Positions 16,364-25,472 of a stretch of DNA of 58,758 nucleotides are shown here, in pieces. The translations under genes and the position numbers were made by a program. The notes under the pieces are model-generated. The model was not told the origin of the DNA and ran no database searches. It saw nothing but the letters and a program-made list of their open reading frames with translations. Position 1 is the first letter of the stretch, and each line of letters opens with the position of its first letter. The stretch lies in contig JAHYZZ010000016.1 of assembly GCA_019424135.1 (NCBI GenBank), forward strand, positions 1-58,758, given 5' to 3'. Source of the DNA: Lachnospiraceae bacterium. Lineage in GTDB: Bacteria > Bacillota > Clostridia > Lachnospirales > Lachnospiraceae.

Positions 16364-16390
16364 TTAGCACTCTTTTTAAAAGAGTGCTAA
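16364..16390. promoter_or_regulatory. CIRCE operator (HrcA binding site)
   Basis: TTAGCACTC (16364-16372), a 9-nt spacer and GAGTGCTAA (16382-16390) match the CIRCE consensus at every position. It stands immediately upstream of the htpG -35 box and 22 nt after the stop of the FtsX-type gene, where its stem followed by TTTTC on the minus strand could also help end that transcript. Confidence 0.95.
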
Positions 16391-16412
16391 CAATCGTTTG
16401 CCAAAATTCTTT

Positions 16413-19400
16413 TTACTCAATGCTCTTTAAAGATTCCACCATATCGATCTTTTTCAGCTTAAAGAACATGACACCGTTGACAATCATGGAAAAAGCGATG
16501 GTAAACGCCAGGCTGTAAAGATAACTTGGCAGATTGATGATCCGCCCGAACATGGCCGCATCTACTTCCACAGTCTGGATCACAAACAGGTGGAGAACCT
16601 TTCCAAGTCCCACGCCCACAAGAGCTCCAATTAAGGTCAGCAGAATATTTTCACGATATACGTATTCTGCCACTTCCAGATCATAGAATCCCAGCACCTT
16701 TAAGGTGGCCAGTTCCCGCTTCCTCTCCGTAATATTAATCGTATTCAGATTGTACAGCACTACAAAAGCCAACATTCCGGCAGAAACGATCAATACGATC
16801 ATAACCAGATTCAGGCTTCCCAGCATATCGTCCAGCTGTTTTTGGATATCATGCATATAGGAAACACTTAACACTTCCTCTCTTGCCACAATTTGTTCTC
16901 CGGCATCTTCCATCTCTTTATTAGACAGAGAATCCTTCATGTGGAATAAGATACAATTGTAAGAAAGATCCTTGCCCGTAACTTCTTTGTAGTATGCCGG
17001 TGTCATATAAAGATAGTGTCCCATATAATTTTCACAGATATGCTCGATTGTCAACAGGTGACTGATGCCGTCTTCGTCTTTTAGTTCTATGGTATCTCCT
17101 TCTTTGGCGTTCAGAAGCTTAGCCGTCTTCTCGCTGATAATAGCGCCATGATCCGAAAGCTGATAGGTTTCCTTCGTAATCCGGTCATGGAAACTGAAAT
17201 ATTCGCTGCTTTTATCCGGTTCCTTTAGGATCGTCAGATAAGCTTCATGCTCATCGTCTCCATGATCCAGCGTCACATTCATCATGTAAGCATCCATAAA
17301 GCCCGTAACAGACGGATCCTTTTCCAGAAACGACTCCAGCTTATTCCGATCCTCTTGGGTTACATTCTCCTGAAGATAAGCGCTGCCATCGTAGGTCTGG
17401 ATTTCTTCATACTGAAGATCTGCGATCTCGTAAATCGAATCCCGAAGGCCAAACCCCACAACCATCAAAGCCATACATCCGCCGATTCCAAATATAGTCA
17501 TAAAGAAACGCTTTTTATAGCGCATCAAGTTACGCACCGTAGATTTCCAGGTGAAGTTCAGCCGTTTCCAGATCAATGACACATGCTCCAGGAACACACG
17601 TTTTCCGATCTTAGGAGCCGGAGGACGCATCAAGGATGCCGGCTGTTCCCCCAGTTCTTTATAGCAGGCAAACAAAGTGGCCAGCATGGTACATGCCAGC
17701 GCTGCCGCAGAGGCCTGAATCGCATAAGACCAGTCATAAGGTACCAGGATCTCCGGAATATGCTGATACATGATCTCATATGCATAGATAATGATATACG
17801 GCAGGATCTTCTCTCCAATCAACACACCCGTGATACTTCCTCCTACCGTGGCTAACAGTGCGTATCCCAGGTATTTGGAGGCAATGGTAAACCGGTCATA
17901 GCCCAGCGCCTTCATGGTTCCGATCTCAATCCTCTGCTCCTCTACCATACGGGTCATACTGGTCAGACTGATTAACGCCGCCACCAGGAAAAACAGAACT
18001 GGAAATACTCTTCCGATGGCCCGCATGCGGTCTGCATTTTCTCCATATCCATCGTATTCTGTCAGATTACTGCGGTCATAAATATACCACTTGGGATCCT
18101 CAATCTTAGAAAGCTGCTCCTTTGCATCGATAAGCTCTTGTTCGCCCTTGGACAACTCTTGTTCTGCCTCAGCCTTTCCTTCTTCATACTCTTTCTTTGC
18201 CTGGGCAAGCTGCTCCTCACTCGCTGACAGCTTGGCCTCTCCCTCAGATAACGTCTGTTCCTTTGCATGAATCTGGGCCCAGCCGTCGTCGATCTCTTGC
18301 TGCCCGGACTGGATCTTGGCCCAGGCACTGTCAAGCTGTGCCTTTGTCGTATCCAGCGTGGACTTGGCCGTCTCTAGCTCTGCAGCACCATCGGATAGCT
18401 TTTGCTTTGCCTCGTCCAGCTGCTGCTGACTGCTCTGATATTCTGCCTCCATGGAAGTTAACTCTTTTTCTGTCTCTGAGGCGGTTGCCTGCAAAGAACT
18501 GGCTGTTTCCTGCACCTTTGCAAGCTGCTTCTGAGCATTTTCAAGCTCTGTCTGGCACTGGGCGTATTCTTCCGTTCCTTCCACCAGATCTGCCAGCTGC
18601 TCCTTAAGCGTCTTTACCTTCTGTTCCAGCGCCGTAATCTGTCCATCCAGACTGGAAATCTGATCTGTCAGCTGCTGATATCCTGTCCATCCCGCATCCA
18701 GCTGCTGCCGAAACTGGGCAAGACTCTCCTCGCCTTGTCGGATCTGTTCTTCTGCCCCAGGCTTTTGGGCCTCATATTCGGCAAGACCACTTTCATACTC
18801 TGCCTGCCCTGCCTTCCACTTAGCAAGACCGCTGTCATATTGACTTCTTGCGCTGTCTATCTCTTTCTGGCTGCTGTAAAGCTTTGCCTTCCCGTCTTCG
18901 ATCTGTATCCGTCCGCTTTCAATCTGAGACTTTGCATCTGCAAGCTGAGCTTCGCCGTCCGTGATCTTGGTTAACGCATCTGCAAGTTCCTTCTCTGCCT
19001 GAATCCGTCCTTCTTCTAATTCTTTTCTTCCCGCATCGATCTTCTCCTTAGCATCTTCCAGAATCTCCTGTTTACGGATTTCCCCCCGTTCTCCGGTGAT
19101 ATCCTCAATCCTGTCCATCACCGTTTCCACCTTCGATTCGTATGCATCCGTATAGGCTGTCAATTCTTCGGCTCCCTCAACCCTTACATAGGCTTCCGTA
19201 TAGGTTTCCAAGGCAAAGGTCTGTTTTGGCACCATCATAAAAGCGCTTACGCTTCCACTTCCAATAGTGGAGCTTCCTCTCTCGTAGGAAACATAACAGG
19301 GGCTGTTTCCAATCCCCACCACTGTATATTCATCTGTCTTCAACGTATCCTCAAGAGGTTCCTCCGTTCCAGACGTTAACGTCACCGTATCTCCAACCTG

Positions 19401-19817
19401 ATACCCCATATCCTCATCCATGAGACATTCTCCCACTTTTTCCGGAAGACGTCCCTTAGAGACTGTCACTTGATTAACGTCATCTGTCAGGGCCATCACA
19501 TGAAATACATACTGCCGGTCCTTTGTCTGGCACAAGAAATCAGAGCTGTAGGACCCTTCCGCCGCCTCCACTCCATCCACCTGTTCGATGGCATGAATAT
19601 CCTCTTGCGTAAGACCAAGGGTACTCATCACCTGAATATCCATCAGCTTTTCCGCATCAAAATAAGCATCCCCCGTGATCCGCATGGACGGCTCCGAGGA
19701 ACGAATGCCGGAAAAGAAGGCCACGCCCAAGGCTACGATGAAAAAAATGGACAGAAAACGTCCCGGACTTTTCCGCATTTCCATATAAAAATTTTTACGT
19801 GATGCCTTTGTTCCCAT
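16413..19817 (-). CDS. FtsX/MacB-type ABC transporter permease with long coiled-coil insert
   Basis: This 1134-aa permease has an N-terminal membrane segment (RFLSIFFIVALGVAFFSGI) and a MacB-like periplasmic-type domain. Then comes an unusually long Gln/Glu/Lys/Ser-rich coiled coil (about residues 240-590) with repeating units such as LADAKSQIESG and LDEAKQKLSDGAAELE. Two FtsX membrane domains follow, each with three or more segments. It should partner the ATPase 45 nt upstream at 19863-20567, exporting or extracting an envelope substrate. The start at 19817 has AGGAG at 8 nt; a TTG at 19844 is spaced too close to its site. Similar proteins are common in Clostridia and the substrate is unknown. 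Confidence 0.9.
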   Translation of the reverse strand: MGTKASRKNFYMEMRKSPGRFLSIFFIVALGVAFFSGIRSSEPSMRITGDAYFDAEKLMDIQVMSTLGLTQEDIHAIEQVDGVEAAEGSYSSDFLCQTKDRQYVFHVMALTDDVNQVTVSKGRLPEKVGECLMDEDMGYQVGDTVTLTSGTEEPLEDTLKTDEYTVVGIGNSPCYVSYERGSSTIGSGSVSAFMMVPKQTFALETYTEAYVRVEGAEELTAYTDAYESKVETVMDRIEDITGERGEIRKQEILEDAKEKIDAGRKELEEGRIQAEKELADALTKITDGEAQLADAKSQIESGRIQIEDGKAKLYSSQKEIDSARSQYDSGLAKWKAGQAEYESGLAEYEAQKPGAEEQIRQGEESLAQFRQQLDAGWTGYQQLTDQISSLDGQITALEQKVKTLKEQLADLVEGTEEYAQCQTELENAQKQLAKVQETASSLQATASETEKELTSMEAEYQSSQQQLDEAKQKLSDGAAELETAKSTLDTTKAQLDSAWAKIQSGQQEIDDGWAQIHAKEQTLSEGEAKLSASEEQLAQAKKEYEEGKAEAEQELSKGEQELIDAKEQLSKIEDPKWYIYDRSNLTEYDGYGENADRMRAIGRVFPVLFFLVAALISLTSMTRMVEEQRIEIGTMKALGYDRFTIASKYLGYALLATVGGSITGVLIGEKILPYIIIYAYEIMYQHIPEILVPYDWSYAIQASAAALACTMLATLFACYKELGEQPASLMRPPAPKIGKRVFLEHVSLIWKRLNFTWKSTVRNLMRYKKRFFMTIFGIGGCMALMVVGFGLRDSIYEIADLQYEEIQTYDGSAYLQENVTQEDRNKLESFLEKDPSVTGFMDAYMMNVTLDHGDDEHEAYLTILKEPDKSSEYFSFHDRITKETYQLSDHGAIISEKTAKLLNAKEGDTIELKDEDGISHLLTIEHICENYMGHYLYMTPAYYKEVTGKDLSYNCILFHMKDSLSNKEMEDAGEQIVAREEVLSVSYMHDIQKQLDDMLGSLNLVMIVLIVSAGMLAFVVLYNLNTINITERKRELATLKVLGFYDLEVAEYVYRENILLTLIGALVGVGLGKVLHLFVIQTVEVDAAMFGRIINLPSYLYSLAFTIAFSMIVNGVMFFKLKKIDMVESLKSIE

Positions 19818-19862
19818 GCCACACGCTCCTGCTGCTTCTTCCAATACTCCTGACTGTTGATG

Positions 19863-20567
19863 CTACCACTCGATTGTCTCTACCGGCACCGGATGTGCAT
19901 TCTCAATGATTTTTTCCACCTTGCCGTTTTTGATATGAATAACTCGGTCTGCCATAGGTGCAATCGCCGAATTGTGGGTGATCAAAATGACCGTCATGCC
20001 TCTTTCTCGGCAGGTATCCTGCAAAAGCTTTAAGATGGATTTGCCGGTATTGTAATCCAGAGCACCGGTCGGCTCATCACACAAAAGAAGCTTGGGGTTC
20101 TTTGCCAGTGCCCTGGCAATGGAGACTCTTTGCTGCTCACCTCCGGACAACTGAGCCGGAAAGTTATTGATCCGATCAAGAAGTCCCACCTCTTCCATGA
20201 CCGTCCGTGCGTCCATGGGATCTTTACAGATCTGCAGAGCCAGCTCCACATTTTCCAGGGCGGTCAGGTTCGGCACCAGATTATAGAACTGAAATACAAA
20301 TCCGATATCGTCTCTGCGGTACGCCGTCAGCTGCCTGGGCGAATACTGTGCGATATCCTCTCCATCCACCAACACTTCTCCTGCTGTGGCTGTGTCCATG
20401 CCGCCTAAAATATTCAGGACAGTCGTCTTTCCCGCTCCACTTGGTCCTACCACGACAGCAAATTCACCGCGCCGGATCTCAAACTCGATTCCCGCCGCGG
20501 CCATGATTTCTACTTCTCCCATTTGATATATTTTTTTCACATTTTTTAATGTGACAAATCCATCCAT
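19863..20567 (-). CDS. ABC transporter ATP-binding protein (LolD/MacB type)
   Basis: This 234-aa ATPase has Walker A GPSGAGKTT (41-49), signature LSGGEQQRVSIARAL, Walker B LLLCDEPTGALD and the H-loop region LITHN. It is the LolD/MacB/FtsE subclass that works with FtsX-type permeases, and the adjoining 1134-aa permease is the obvious partner. The ATG follows GGAGG at 6 nt. It is the first gene of a two-gene unit with promoter at 20602-20630. Confidence 0.93.
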   Translation of the reverse strand: MDGFVTLKNVKKIYQMGEVEIMAAAGIEFEIRRGEFAVVVGPSGAGKTTVLNILGGMDTATAGEVLVDGEDIAQYSPRQLTAYRRDDIGFVFQFYNLVPNLTALENVELALQICKDPMDARTVMEEVGLLDRINNFPAQLSGGEQQRVSIARALAKNPKLLLCDEPTGALDYNTGKSILKLLQDTCRERGMTVILITHNSAIAPMADRVIHIKNGKVEKIIENAHPVPVETIEW

Positions 20568-20601
20568 ATGCAGCCTCCGAGAATAACTATTGTTTCATTT
20601 C

Positions 20602-20630
20602 ATTATAGCATTTATCATTTCAATTGGAAA
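20602..20630 (-). promoter_or_regulatory. Predicted promoter of the FtsX-type ABC operon
   Basis: On the minus strand TTTCCA (20625-20630), a 17-nt spacer and a consensus TATAAT (20602-20607) lie 35 nt upstream of the ATG at 20567. Confidence 0.55.
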
Positions 20631-20678
20631 TCTTTCCTTTATAAACTATTGTGAAAGATTTATGAACAACGATATATT

Positions 20679-20722
20679 AAAAGACATCCACATCCGGCAG
20701 ATCCGGAACATGGATGTCTTTT
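20679..20722 (-). terminator. Terminator of the PurF-like gene
   Basis: AAAAGACATCCA (20679-20690) and TGGATGTCTTTT (20711-20722) form a 12-bp stem just after the stop at 20736 on the minus strand. The stem is symmetrical, with T-rich ends on both strands. Confidence 0.8.
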
Positions 20723-20735
20723 CTTTTATCAGTAT

Positions 20736-22148
20736 TTATTCTTTTCCGTTGAAGCAATAGGTACATACCTTGCACGGCTCAATCCCGATAGAGGCCAGAA
20801 GATCATCCAGCCTATGATAACGCAGACTGGTAAAATTCTGCTGCCTGCGGATATCCTCGATCATCTGGGCATATTTGCAACTGCACGGGTCTGCATACTC
20901 CTCCAGCACTTCTTTCTTGCAGTCCTCTCCTTCTCTTTTACGGATCATCTGTCTTGCGATCAGCTCCATCTCAGACTTGGACCTGGAGAAGTTTAAATAT
21001 TTACACCCGTACATGATCGGTGGACATGCCGGACGCACATGTACTTCTTTTGCACCGCTTTGATAGAGGAATTCCGTCGTTTCACGAAGCTGGGTACCCC
21101 GGACGATCGAATCGTCGATCAAAAGCAGCTTTTTATTCTCGATCAGCGCGTGAACCGGGATCAACTTCATCCGGGCAATCAGATTCCTCTGGCTCTGGTT
21201 CGTCGGCATAAAAGATCTTGGCCAAGTAGGCGTATATTTGATAAAGGGTCTCGCATAGGGGATGCCAGACTCATTGGCATAACCGATGGCATGGGCAACT
21301 CCCGAATCAGGAACACCGGCCACCACATCCGGGTGCACAGAATCTCCGTCCCTTTTTGCCAGCATACTTCCGCATTTGTAACGCATCTCTTCTACATTGA
21401 CACCCTCATAAGAGGAAGTGGGATAGCCATAATATACCCAAAGGAAGGAACAGATCTTCATCTCTTTCCCGGGCTCTCCTACCGTCTCTACACTTTCTGG
21501 CGTGATATATACAATCTCTGCCGGTCCAAGCTCCTTATAATCTTTATATCCCAGATTGATGTAGGCAAAGCTCTCAAAGGATGCGCAAAACCCATCTTCT
21601 TTCCGTCCGATTACCAGCGGTGTCCTTCCATAGCGGTCCCTGGCAGCATAGATGCCTTCCTTTGTCATCAGCAGCATGGTCATAGATCCATCCACCACTT
21701 TCTGGACATACCGGATCCCTTCCACGATCGTTGGCTTCTTACAAATGAGGGCGGCGATCAGCTCTGTCACATTAACCTGCCCGCTGGTCATCTCCTGAAA
21801 ATGCGAATGTCCCCCTTCATAGATCTGCTGCAGAAGCTCTTCATAGTTGTTGACTTTACCAACCGTTGTAATCGCAAAGCTTCCCAGATGAGACTGGATC
21901 AAAAGGGGCTGGGGCTCGTAATCAGAAATACATCCGATTCCCAGATTTCCCTTCATCTCAGCGACATCTCCATCAAATTTGGTCCGGAACGGAGAATTCT
22001 CAATATTGTGAATCGCCCGGTTAAATCCACCTTCCCCATGTGTCGCCATACCACCGCGCCTGGTTCCCAGATGAGAGTGATAATCCACTCCATAAAAAAG
22101 CTCCAGCACACAGTCTCGTTTTGATGCTACACCAAAAAAACCTCCCAT
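20736..22148 (-). CDS. PurF-like amidophosphoribosyltransferase paralogue without glutaminase nucleophile
   Basis: This 470-aa protein has the PurF layout: an Ntn-type glutaminase-like domain (1-230), then a phosphoribosyltransferase domain with the PRPP loop IDDSIVRGT (344-352). The start reads MGGFFG where active PurF exposes a Cys after a short propeptide, so Cys1 is absent. The GHVRYAT region is replaced by GIGCISDYEP and HNGNLVN by TVGKVNN. By contrast the Fe-S ligands of B. subtilis PurF have counterparts: Cys233, Cys382 and the C-terminal CKVCTYC (459-465). The phosphoribosyl half thus looks intact while glutamine hydrolysis looks lost. It lies 90 nt after gatB but has its own promoter. 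A different amine donor or a regulatory role is possible. Confidence 0.8.
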   Translation of the reverse strand: MGGFFGVASKRDCVLELFYGVDYHSHLGTRRGGMATHGEGGFNRAIHNIENSPFRTKFDGDVAEMKGNLGIGCISDYEPQPLLIQSHLGSFAITTVGKVNNYEELLQQIYEGGHSHFQEMTSGQVNVTELIAALICKKPTIVEGIRYVQKVVDGSMTMLLMTKEGIYAARDRYGRTPLVIGRKEDGFCASFESFAYINLGYKDYKELGPAEIVYITPESVETVGEPGKEMKICSFLWVYYGYPTSSYEGVNVEEMRYKCGSMLAKRDGDSVHPDVVAGVPDSGVAHAIGYANESGIPYARPFIKYTPTWPRSFMPTNQSQRNLIARMKLIPVHALIENKKLLLIDDSIVRGTQLRETTEFLYQSGAKEVHVRPACPPIMYGCKYLNFSRSKSEMELIARQMIRKREGEDCKKEVLEEYADPCSCKYAQMIEDIRRQQNFTSLRYHRLDDLLASIGIEPCKVCTYCFNGKE

Positions 22149-22192
22149 TGACTGACCTCTCCTTTTTCTTTTGAAATAATTCCTCTGTCAGC

Positions 22193-22222
22193 ATTGTAAC
22201 ACAAGGTTTTATCGGATGTCTA
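22193..22222 (-). promoter_or_regulatory. Predicted promoter of the PurF-like gene
   Basis: On the minus strand TAGACA (22217-22222), an 18-nt spacer and TACAAT (22193-22198) lie in the 90-nt gap after gatB, 45 nt before the ATG. Confidence 0.5.
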
Positions 22223-22238
22223 TTGGTTCCGTGCAAGA

Positions 22239-23672
22239 TTATTTCAGCATCTCTTCTAACTTCTGGCTCACCATAGATGGATCCGCCTTTCCTTTCATCG
22301 CCTTCATCATCTGCCCCATCAAAGCTCCTAAGGCTTTCTTTTTTCCGCCGCGGTAATCTTCCACCGCCTGGGGATTTTCTGCGATCACCTGCTCTATCAC
22401 CTTCACAAGAGCCCCCTCATCGTGGACCATGCGAAGGCCCTTCTCTTCTATATAGACTTCCGGATCTATATTTTCTTCAAACATTTTCCGGAACACTTTT
22501 TTTGCCACAGAGTTGTTGATCGTTCCCTCTTGCGCAAGGCAAATCAGCTTTGCAAGATTCTCCGGAGAAAATCTGATGTCCTCCGGGGATTCTCCATGGT
22601 CCTTCAAAAGTCGCAGCGTCTCGACCATCAGCCAGTTAGACACTTTTTTCGGCTTATGGCAAAGCTTTGTCGTCTCTTCAAACAGATCTGCCATCTGCTT
22701 TGTTTCCGTCAAAATCTCTGCATCATACTGCGGGATTCCATATTCTTCCTGGTATCTTTTGATCTTCTCCTCACGGAACTCCGGCTGACGCTTTTTGATC
22801 CTTTCGATCCATTCATCATCGATGTATACCGGCGGCAGATCCGGCTCCGGGAAATACCGGTAATCCTGGGCATCTTCTTTGGAACGCATGGCATGGGAAG
22901 CCTCTTTATTATCATCCCATCTTCTGGTTTCCTGCGTCACCTGCTTTCCTTCTTCCAACAGCTCAATCTGGCGCTGGCGTTCTCCTTCAATGGCTCTTGC
23001 AATAGCCTTGAAAGAATTCAGGTTTTTCATCTCCGTCCGGGTTCCAAACTCTTCCTTTCCCACTTCACGGACAGAAAGATTGACATCCGCACGCATAGAA
23101 CCTTCCTGAAGCTTACAGTCTGATGCTCCCAGATACTGGATCAGAAGGCGGAGCTTTTCCAGATAGGCAATCACCTCTTCCGCCGAACGCATATCCGGTT
23201 CAGAGACGATCTCCACCAAGGGAACACCGCTTCGGTTATAATCCACCAATGAAGTATCATCCCACTCATCATGGATCAGCTTTCCTGCATCTTCCTCCAT
23301 ATGCATCTCATGGATCCTTACCTTCTTTTTGGTATCTCCTACCTGAATCTCCACATATCCATTTCTTGCAATAGGCAGATACAGCTGGGAAATCTGATAG
23401 TTCTGTGGGTTATCTGGATAAAAATAGTTTTTCCGGTCAAATTTGCAGTACCGGGTGATCTCACAGTTTGTGGCAAGTGCGATGGCTGCGGCATAGTCTA
23501 CCACCTGCCTGTTCAATACCGGAAGTGATCCCGGCATCCCTGTGCATACCGGACAGGTATGGGTGTTGGGCGCACCGCCAAATTCCGTACTGCAGGAGCA
23601 GAAGATTTTTGTCTTTGTGGCCAGCTCCACATGGACCTCCAGGCCAATTACGGTCTCGTATTGTTTTGCCAT
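22239..23672 (-). CDS. gatB: Asp-tRNA(Asn)/Glu-tRNA(Gln) amidotransferase subunit B
   Basis: This 477-aa kinase/tRNA-binding subunit of GatCAB activates Asp-tRNA(Asn) or Glu-tRNA(Gln) with ATP. Family marks are ETVIGLEVHVELATKTKIFC at the N-terminus, TCPVCTGMPGSLPVLN, and RSGVPLVEIVSEPDMR. The C-terminal helical YqeY-like domain ends with KGKADPSMVSQKLEEML. Length is typical. It starts 1 nt after the gatA stop, with AAAGGAGG inside the gatA end, so the two are coupled. It is the last of the T-box-controlled aminoacylation genes. Confidence 0.97.
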   Translation of the reverse strand: MAKQYETVIGLEVHVELATKTKIFCSCSTEFGGAPNTHTCPVCTGMPGSLPVLNRQVVDYAAAIALATNCEITRYCKFDRKNYFYPDNPQNYQISQLYLPIARNGYVEIQVGDTKKKVRIHEMHMEEDAGKLIHDEWDDTSLVDYNRSGVPLVEIVSEPDMRSAEEVIAYLEKLRLLIQYLGASDCKLQEGSMRADVNLSVREVGKEEFGTRTEMKNLNSFKAIARAIEGERQRQIELLEEGKQVTQETRRWDDNKEASHAMRSKEDAQDYRYFPEPDLPPVYIDDEWIERIKKRQPEFREEKIKRYQEEYGIPQYDAEILTETKQMADLFEETTKLCHKPKKVSNWLMVETLRLLKDHGESPEDIRFSPENLAKLICLAQEGTINNSVAKKVFRKMFEENIDPEVYIEEKGLRMVHDEGALVKVIEQVIAENPQAVEDYRGGKKKALGALMGQMMKAMKGKADPSMVSQKLEEMLK

Positions 23673-23673
23673 C

Positions 23674-25143
23674 TTATCTTCCCTCCTTTACAAGCATCGG
23701 TCTTTCATAGGCATGGGTCTGCTCATAAGCATAAGCTGCCCGCAGAATCTTTGCCTCTTCAAAGCAGTTGCCGATCAGCTGCATTCCCACCGGCAGTCCT
23801 TTTTTATCTGTCCCTGTGGGAACCGTAATTCCCGGCAGTCCGGCCAGGTTGACAGAGATGGTATAGATATCTCCCAGATACATCTTTAAGGGATCGCTTA
23901 GGCTTTCTCCAATCTTTGGCGCCGTTGTCGGTGCTGCCGGAGCCACAATCATATCATAGGAGGCGAATGCCTTATCAAACTCTTTCTTGATCAGCGCCTT
24001 TGTCCGAAGAGCCTTCAGATAGTAAGCATCATAATATCCGGAACTCAATACAAAAGAACCCAGCATGATCCTTCGTTTTACCTCAGCTCCGAATCCTTCC
24101 GAACGGCTCTTTTTATACATATTGTGAAGGCCTTCATAATCCTTGGTCCGATAGCCGTATTTCACGCCGTCAAACCTTGCCAGGTTCGAGCTTGCCTCTG
24201 CAGAAGCGATCACATAGTAAGCAGGGATCGCATACTGGATCAGTCCCAGGTCAAACTCCTCTACGATGGCGCCTTTCCTCTCCAGGGCGCGGACTGCTTC
24301 CAGGATTTTTTCTCCTACTTCCGCATCCAGGCCATCCCCAAAATATCCTTTGGGAATGCCGATCCGCATTCCAGACACGTCATCTGTCAGTGCGCCTGTA
24401 AAGTCATAGCTTTTTCTCCGGATCGAGGTACTGTCCTTAGGATCGTGTCCAGCGATCGTCTCCAGAATCAAAGCGCAGTCTGTCACATCCCTGGCAATGG
24501 GGCCGATCTGATCCAGGGAAGATCCATAAGCAATCAGACCATACCTGGACACGGTCCCGTAGGTCGGCTTGATCCCCACGACTCCGCAGAAAGAACTGGG
24601 CTGACGAATGGAACCACCGGTATCAGACCCCAGTGCAAAGGGGCACTCCTCCGCCGCCACCGCAGCACAGGACCCGCCAGAGGATCCGCCTGGTACATGT
24701 TCCTGATTCCATGGGTTTTTTGTCGGCCCGAAATAAGAAGTTTCCGTGGTACTTCCCATGGCAAACTCATCCATATTCGTCTTTCCCAAGATCACGACTC
24801 CTGCTTCCTCAAGCTTTTTGGCTGCTTCTGCCGTGTAAGTGGGTACAAAATCCTCCAACATCTTTGAACTGCAGGTTGTTTTCATTCCCTTTGTACAGAT
24901 ATTATCTTTGATCGCTGCCGGTACCCCTGCTAGCGGCCCCTTTAGTTCGCCTCTCTCGATCTTTCCCTGTACCTCCTGTGCCTTTCTTCTTACCTCTTCT
25001 CTGTCCACGGACACAAAACTGTGTACCTGCTGTTCCACCTTATCTATCTGATCCAGGAAAGCATCGGCAGCTTCCACAGCCGATATCTTTCCTGCCTGAA
25101 TCTGTCTTCCCAGCTCATTGGCTGTCATACTCTGAATTTCCAT
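23674..25143 (-). CDS. gatA: Asp-tRNA(Asn)/Glu-tRNA(Gln) amidotransferase subunit A
   Basis: This 489-aa amidase-signature subunit hydrolyses glutamine to supply ammonia to GatB. The catalytic triad is visible as Lys79 (KDNICTKG), Ser154 (PGGSSGGS) and Ser178 (GSDTGGSIR). Length and motifs are normal. AGGAGG stands 7 nt before the ATG. Order is aspS, zinc-ribbon gene, gatC, gatA, gatB, with short gaps, so all should respond to the T-box at 27902-28190. Confidence 0.97.
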   Translation of the reverse strand: MEIQSMTANELGRQIQAGKISAVEAADAFLDQIDKVEQQVHSFVSVDREEVRRKAQEVQGKIERGELKGPLAGVPAAIKDNICTKGMKTTCSSKMLEDFVPTYTAEAAKKLEEAGVVILGKTNMDEFAMGSTTETSYFGPTKNPWNQEHVPGGSSGGSCAAVAAEECPFALGSDTGGSIRQPSSFCGVVGIKPTYGTVSRYGLIAYGSSLDQIGPIARDVTDCALILETIAGHDPKDSTSIRRKSYDFTGALTDDVSGMRIGIPKGYFGDGLDAEVGEKILEAVRALERKGAIVEEFDLGLIQYAIPAYYVIASAEASSNLARFDGVKYGYRTKDYEGLHNMYKKSRSEGFGAEVKRRIMLGSFVLSSGYYDAYYLKALRTKALIKKEFDKAFASYDMIVAPAAPTTAPKIGESLSDPLKMYLGDIYTISVNLAGLPGITVPTGTDKKGLPVGMQLIGNCFEEAKILRAAYAYEQTHAYERPMLVKEGR

Positions 25144-25167
25144 AAATGTTCCTCCTGTCCGAACTGT

Positions 25168-25461
25168 CTATCCGATCGTTTTTGGCACTTTAAAGCAATG
25201 GTCTTTCGAAAGCGGCGCATTGGCCAGCGTATCCTCACTGCCGTCGCCATTTTCCACCACATCTTCCCGGAATACATTCTGGACCGGAAATACATGAGAC
25301 AAGGGCTCGACTCCCTCGGTATCCAGTTCATTCAATGTATCAATATAATCTAGCATTTTCTCCATATCTGCCCGGGCATCTTCTTTTTCCTGCCCTGACA
25401 GCTCCAGTTTGGCAAGAATGCCCACGTATTCGATCGTCTCATCTGATATCTGATTTGCCAT
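25168..25461 (-). CDS. gatC: Asp-tRNA(Asn)/Glu-tRNA(Gln) amidotransferase subunit C
   Basis: This 97-aa GatC acts as the small belt-like subunit that stabilises GatA-GatB. Family marks are IEYVGILAKLELS and TLNELDTEGVEPLSHVF, with the C-terminal LANAPLSKDHCFKVPKTI. AGGAGG lies 6-7 nt before the ATG. It sits 11 nt after the zinc-ribbon gene and 24 nt before gatA. Confidence 0.95.
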   Translation of the reverse strand: MANQISDETIEYVGILAKLELSGQEKEDARADMEKMLDYIDTLNELDTEGVEPLSHVFPVQNVFREDVVENGDGSEDTLANAPLSKDHCFKVPKTIG

Positions 25462-25472
25462 ACTCTATCCTC

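Noticed and set aside
17900..19100. Repetitive DNA in the FtsX-type gene
   Set aside because: The repetition comes from coiled-coil heptads; copies differ at the base level and do not form a CRISPR or tandem array.
21039..22124. 361-aa open frame on the plus strand opposite the PurF-like gene
   Set aside because: It lies fully antisense to a gene with clear family motifs, has no ribosome site and encodes a Cys/His/Ile-rich sequence typical of shadow frames.
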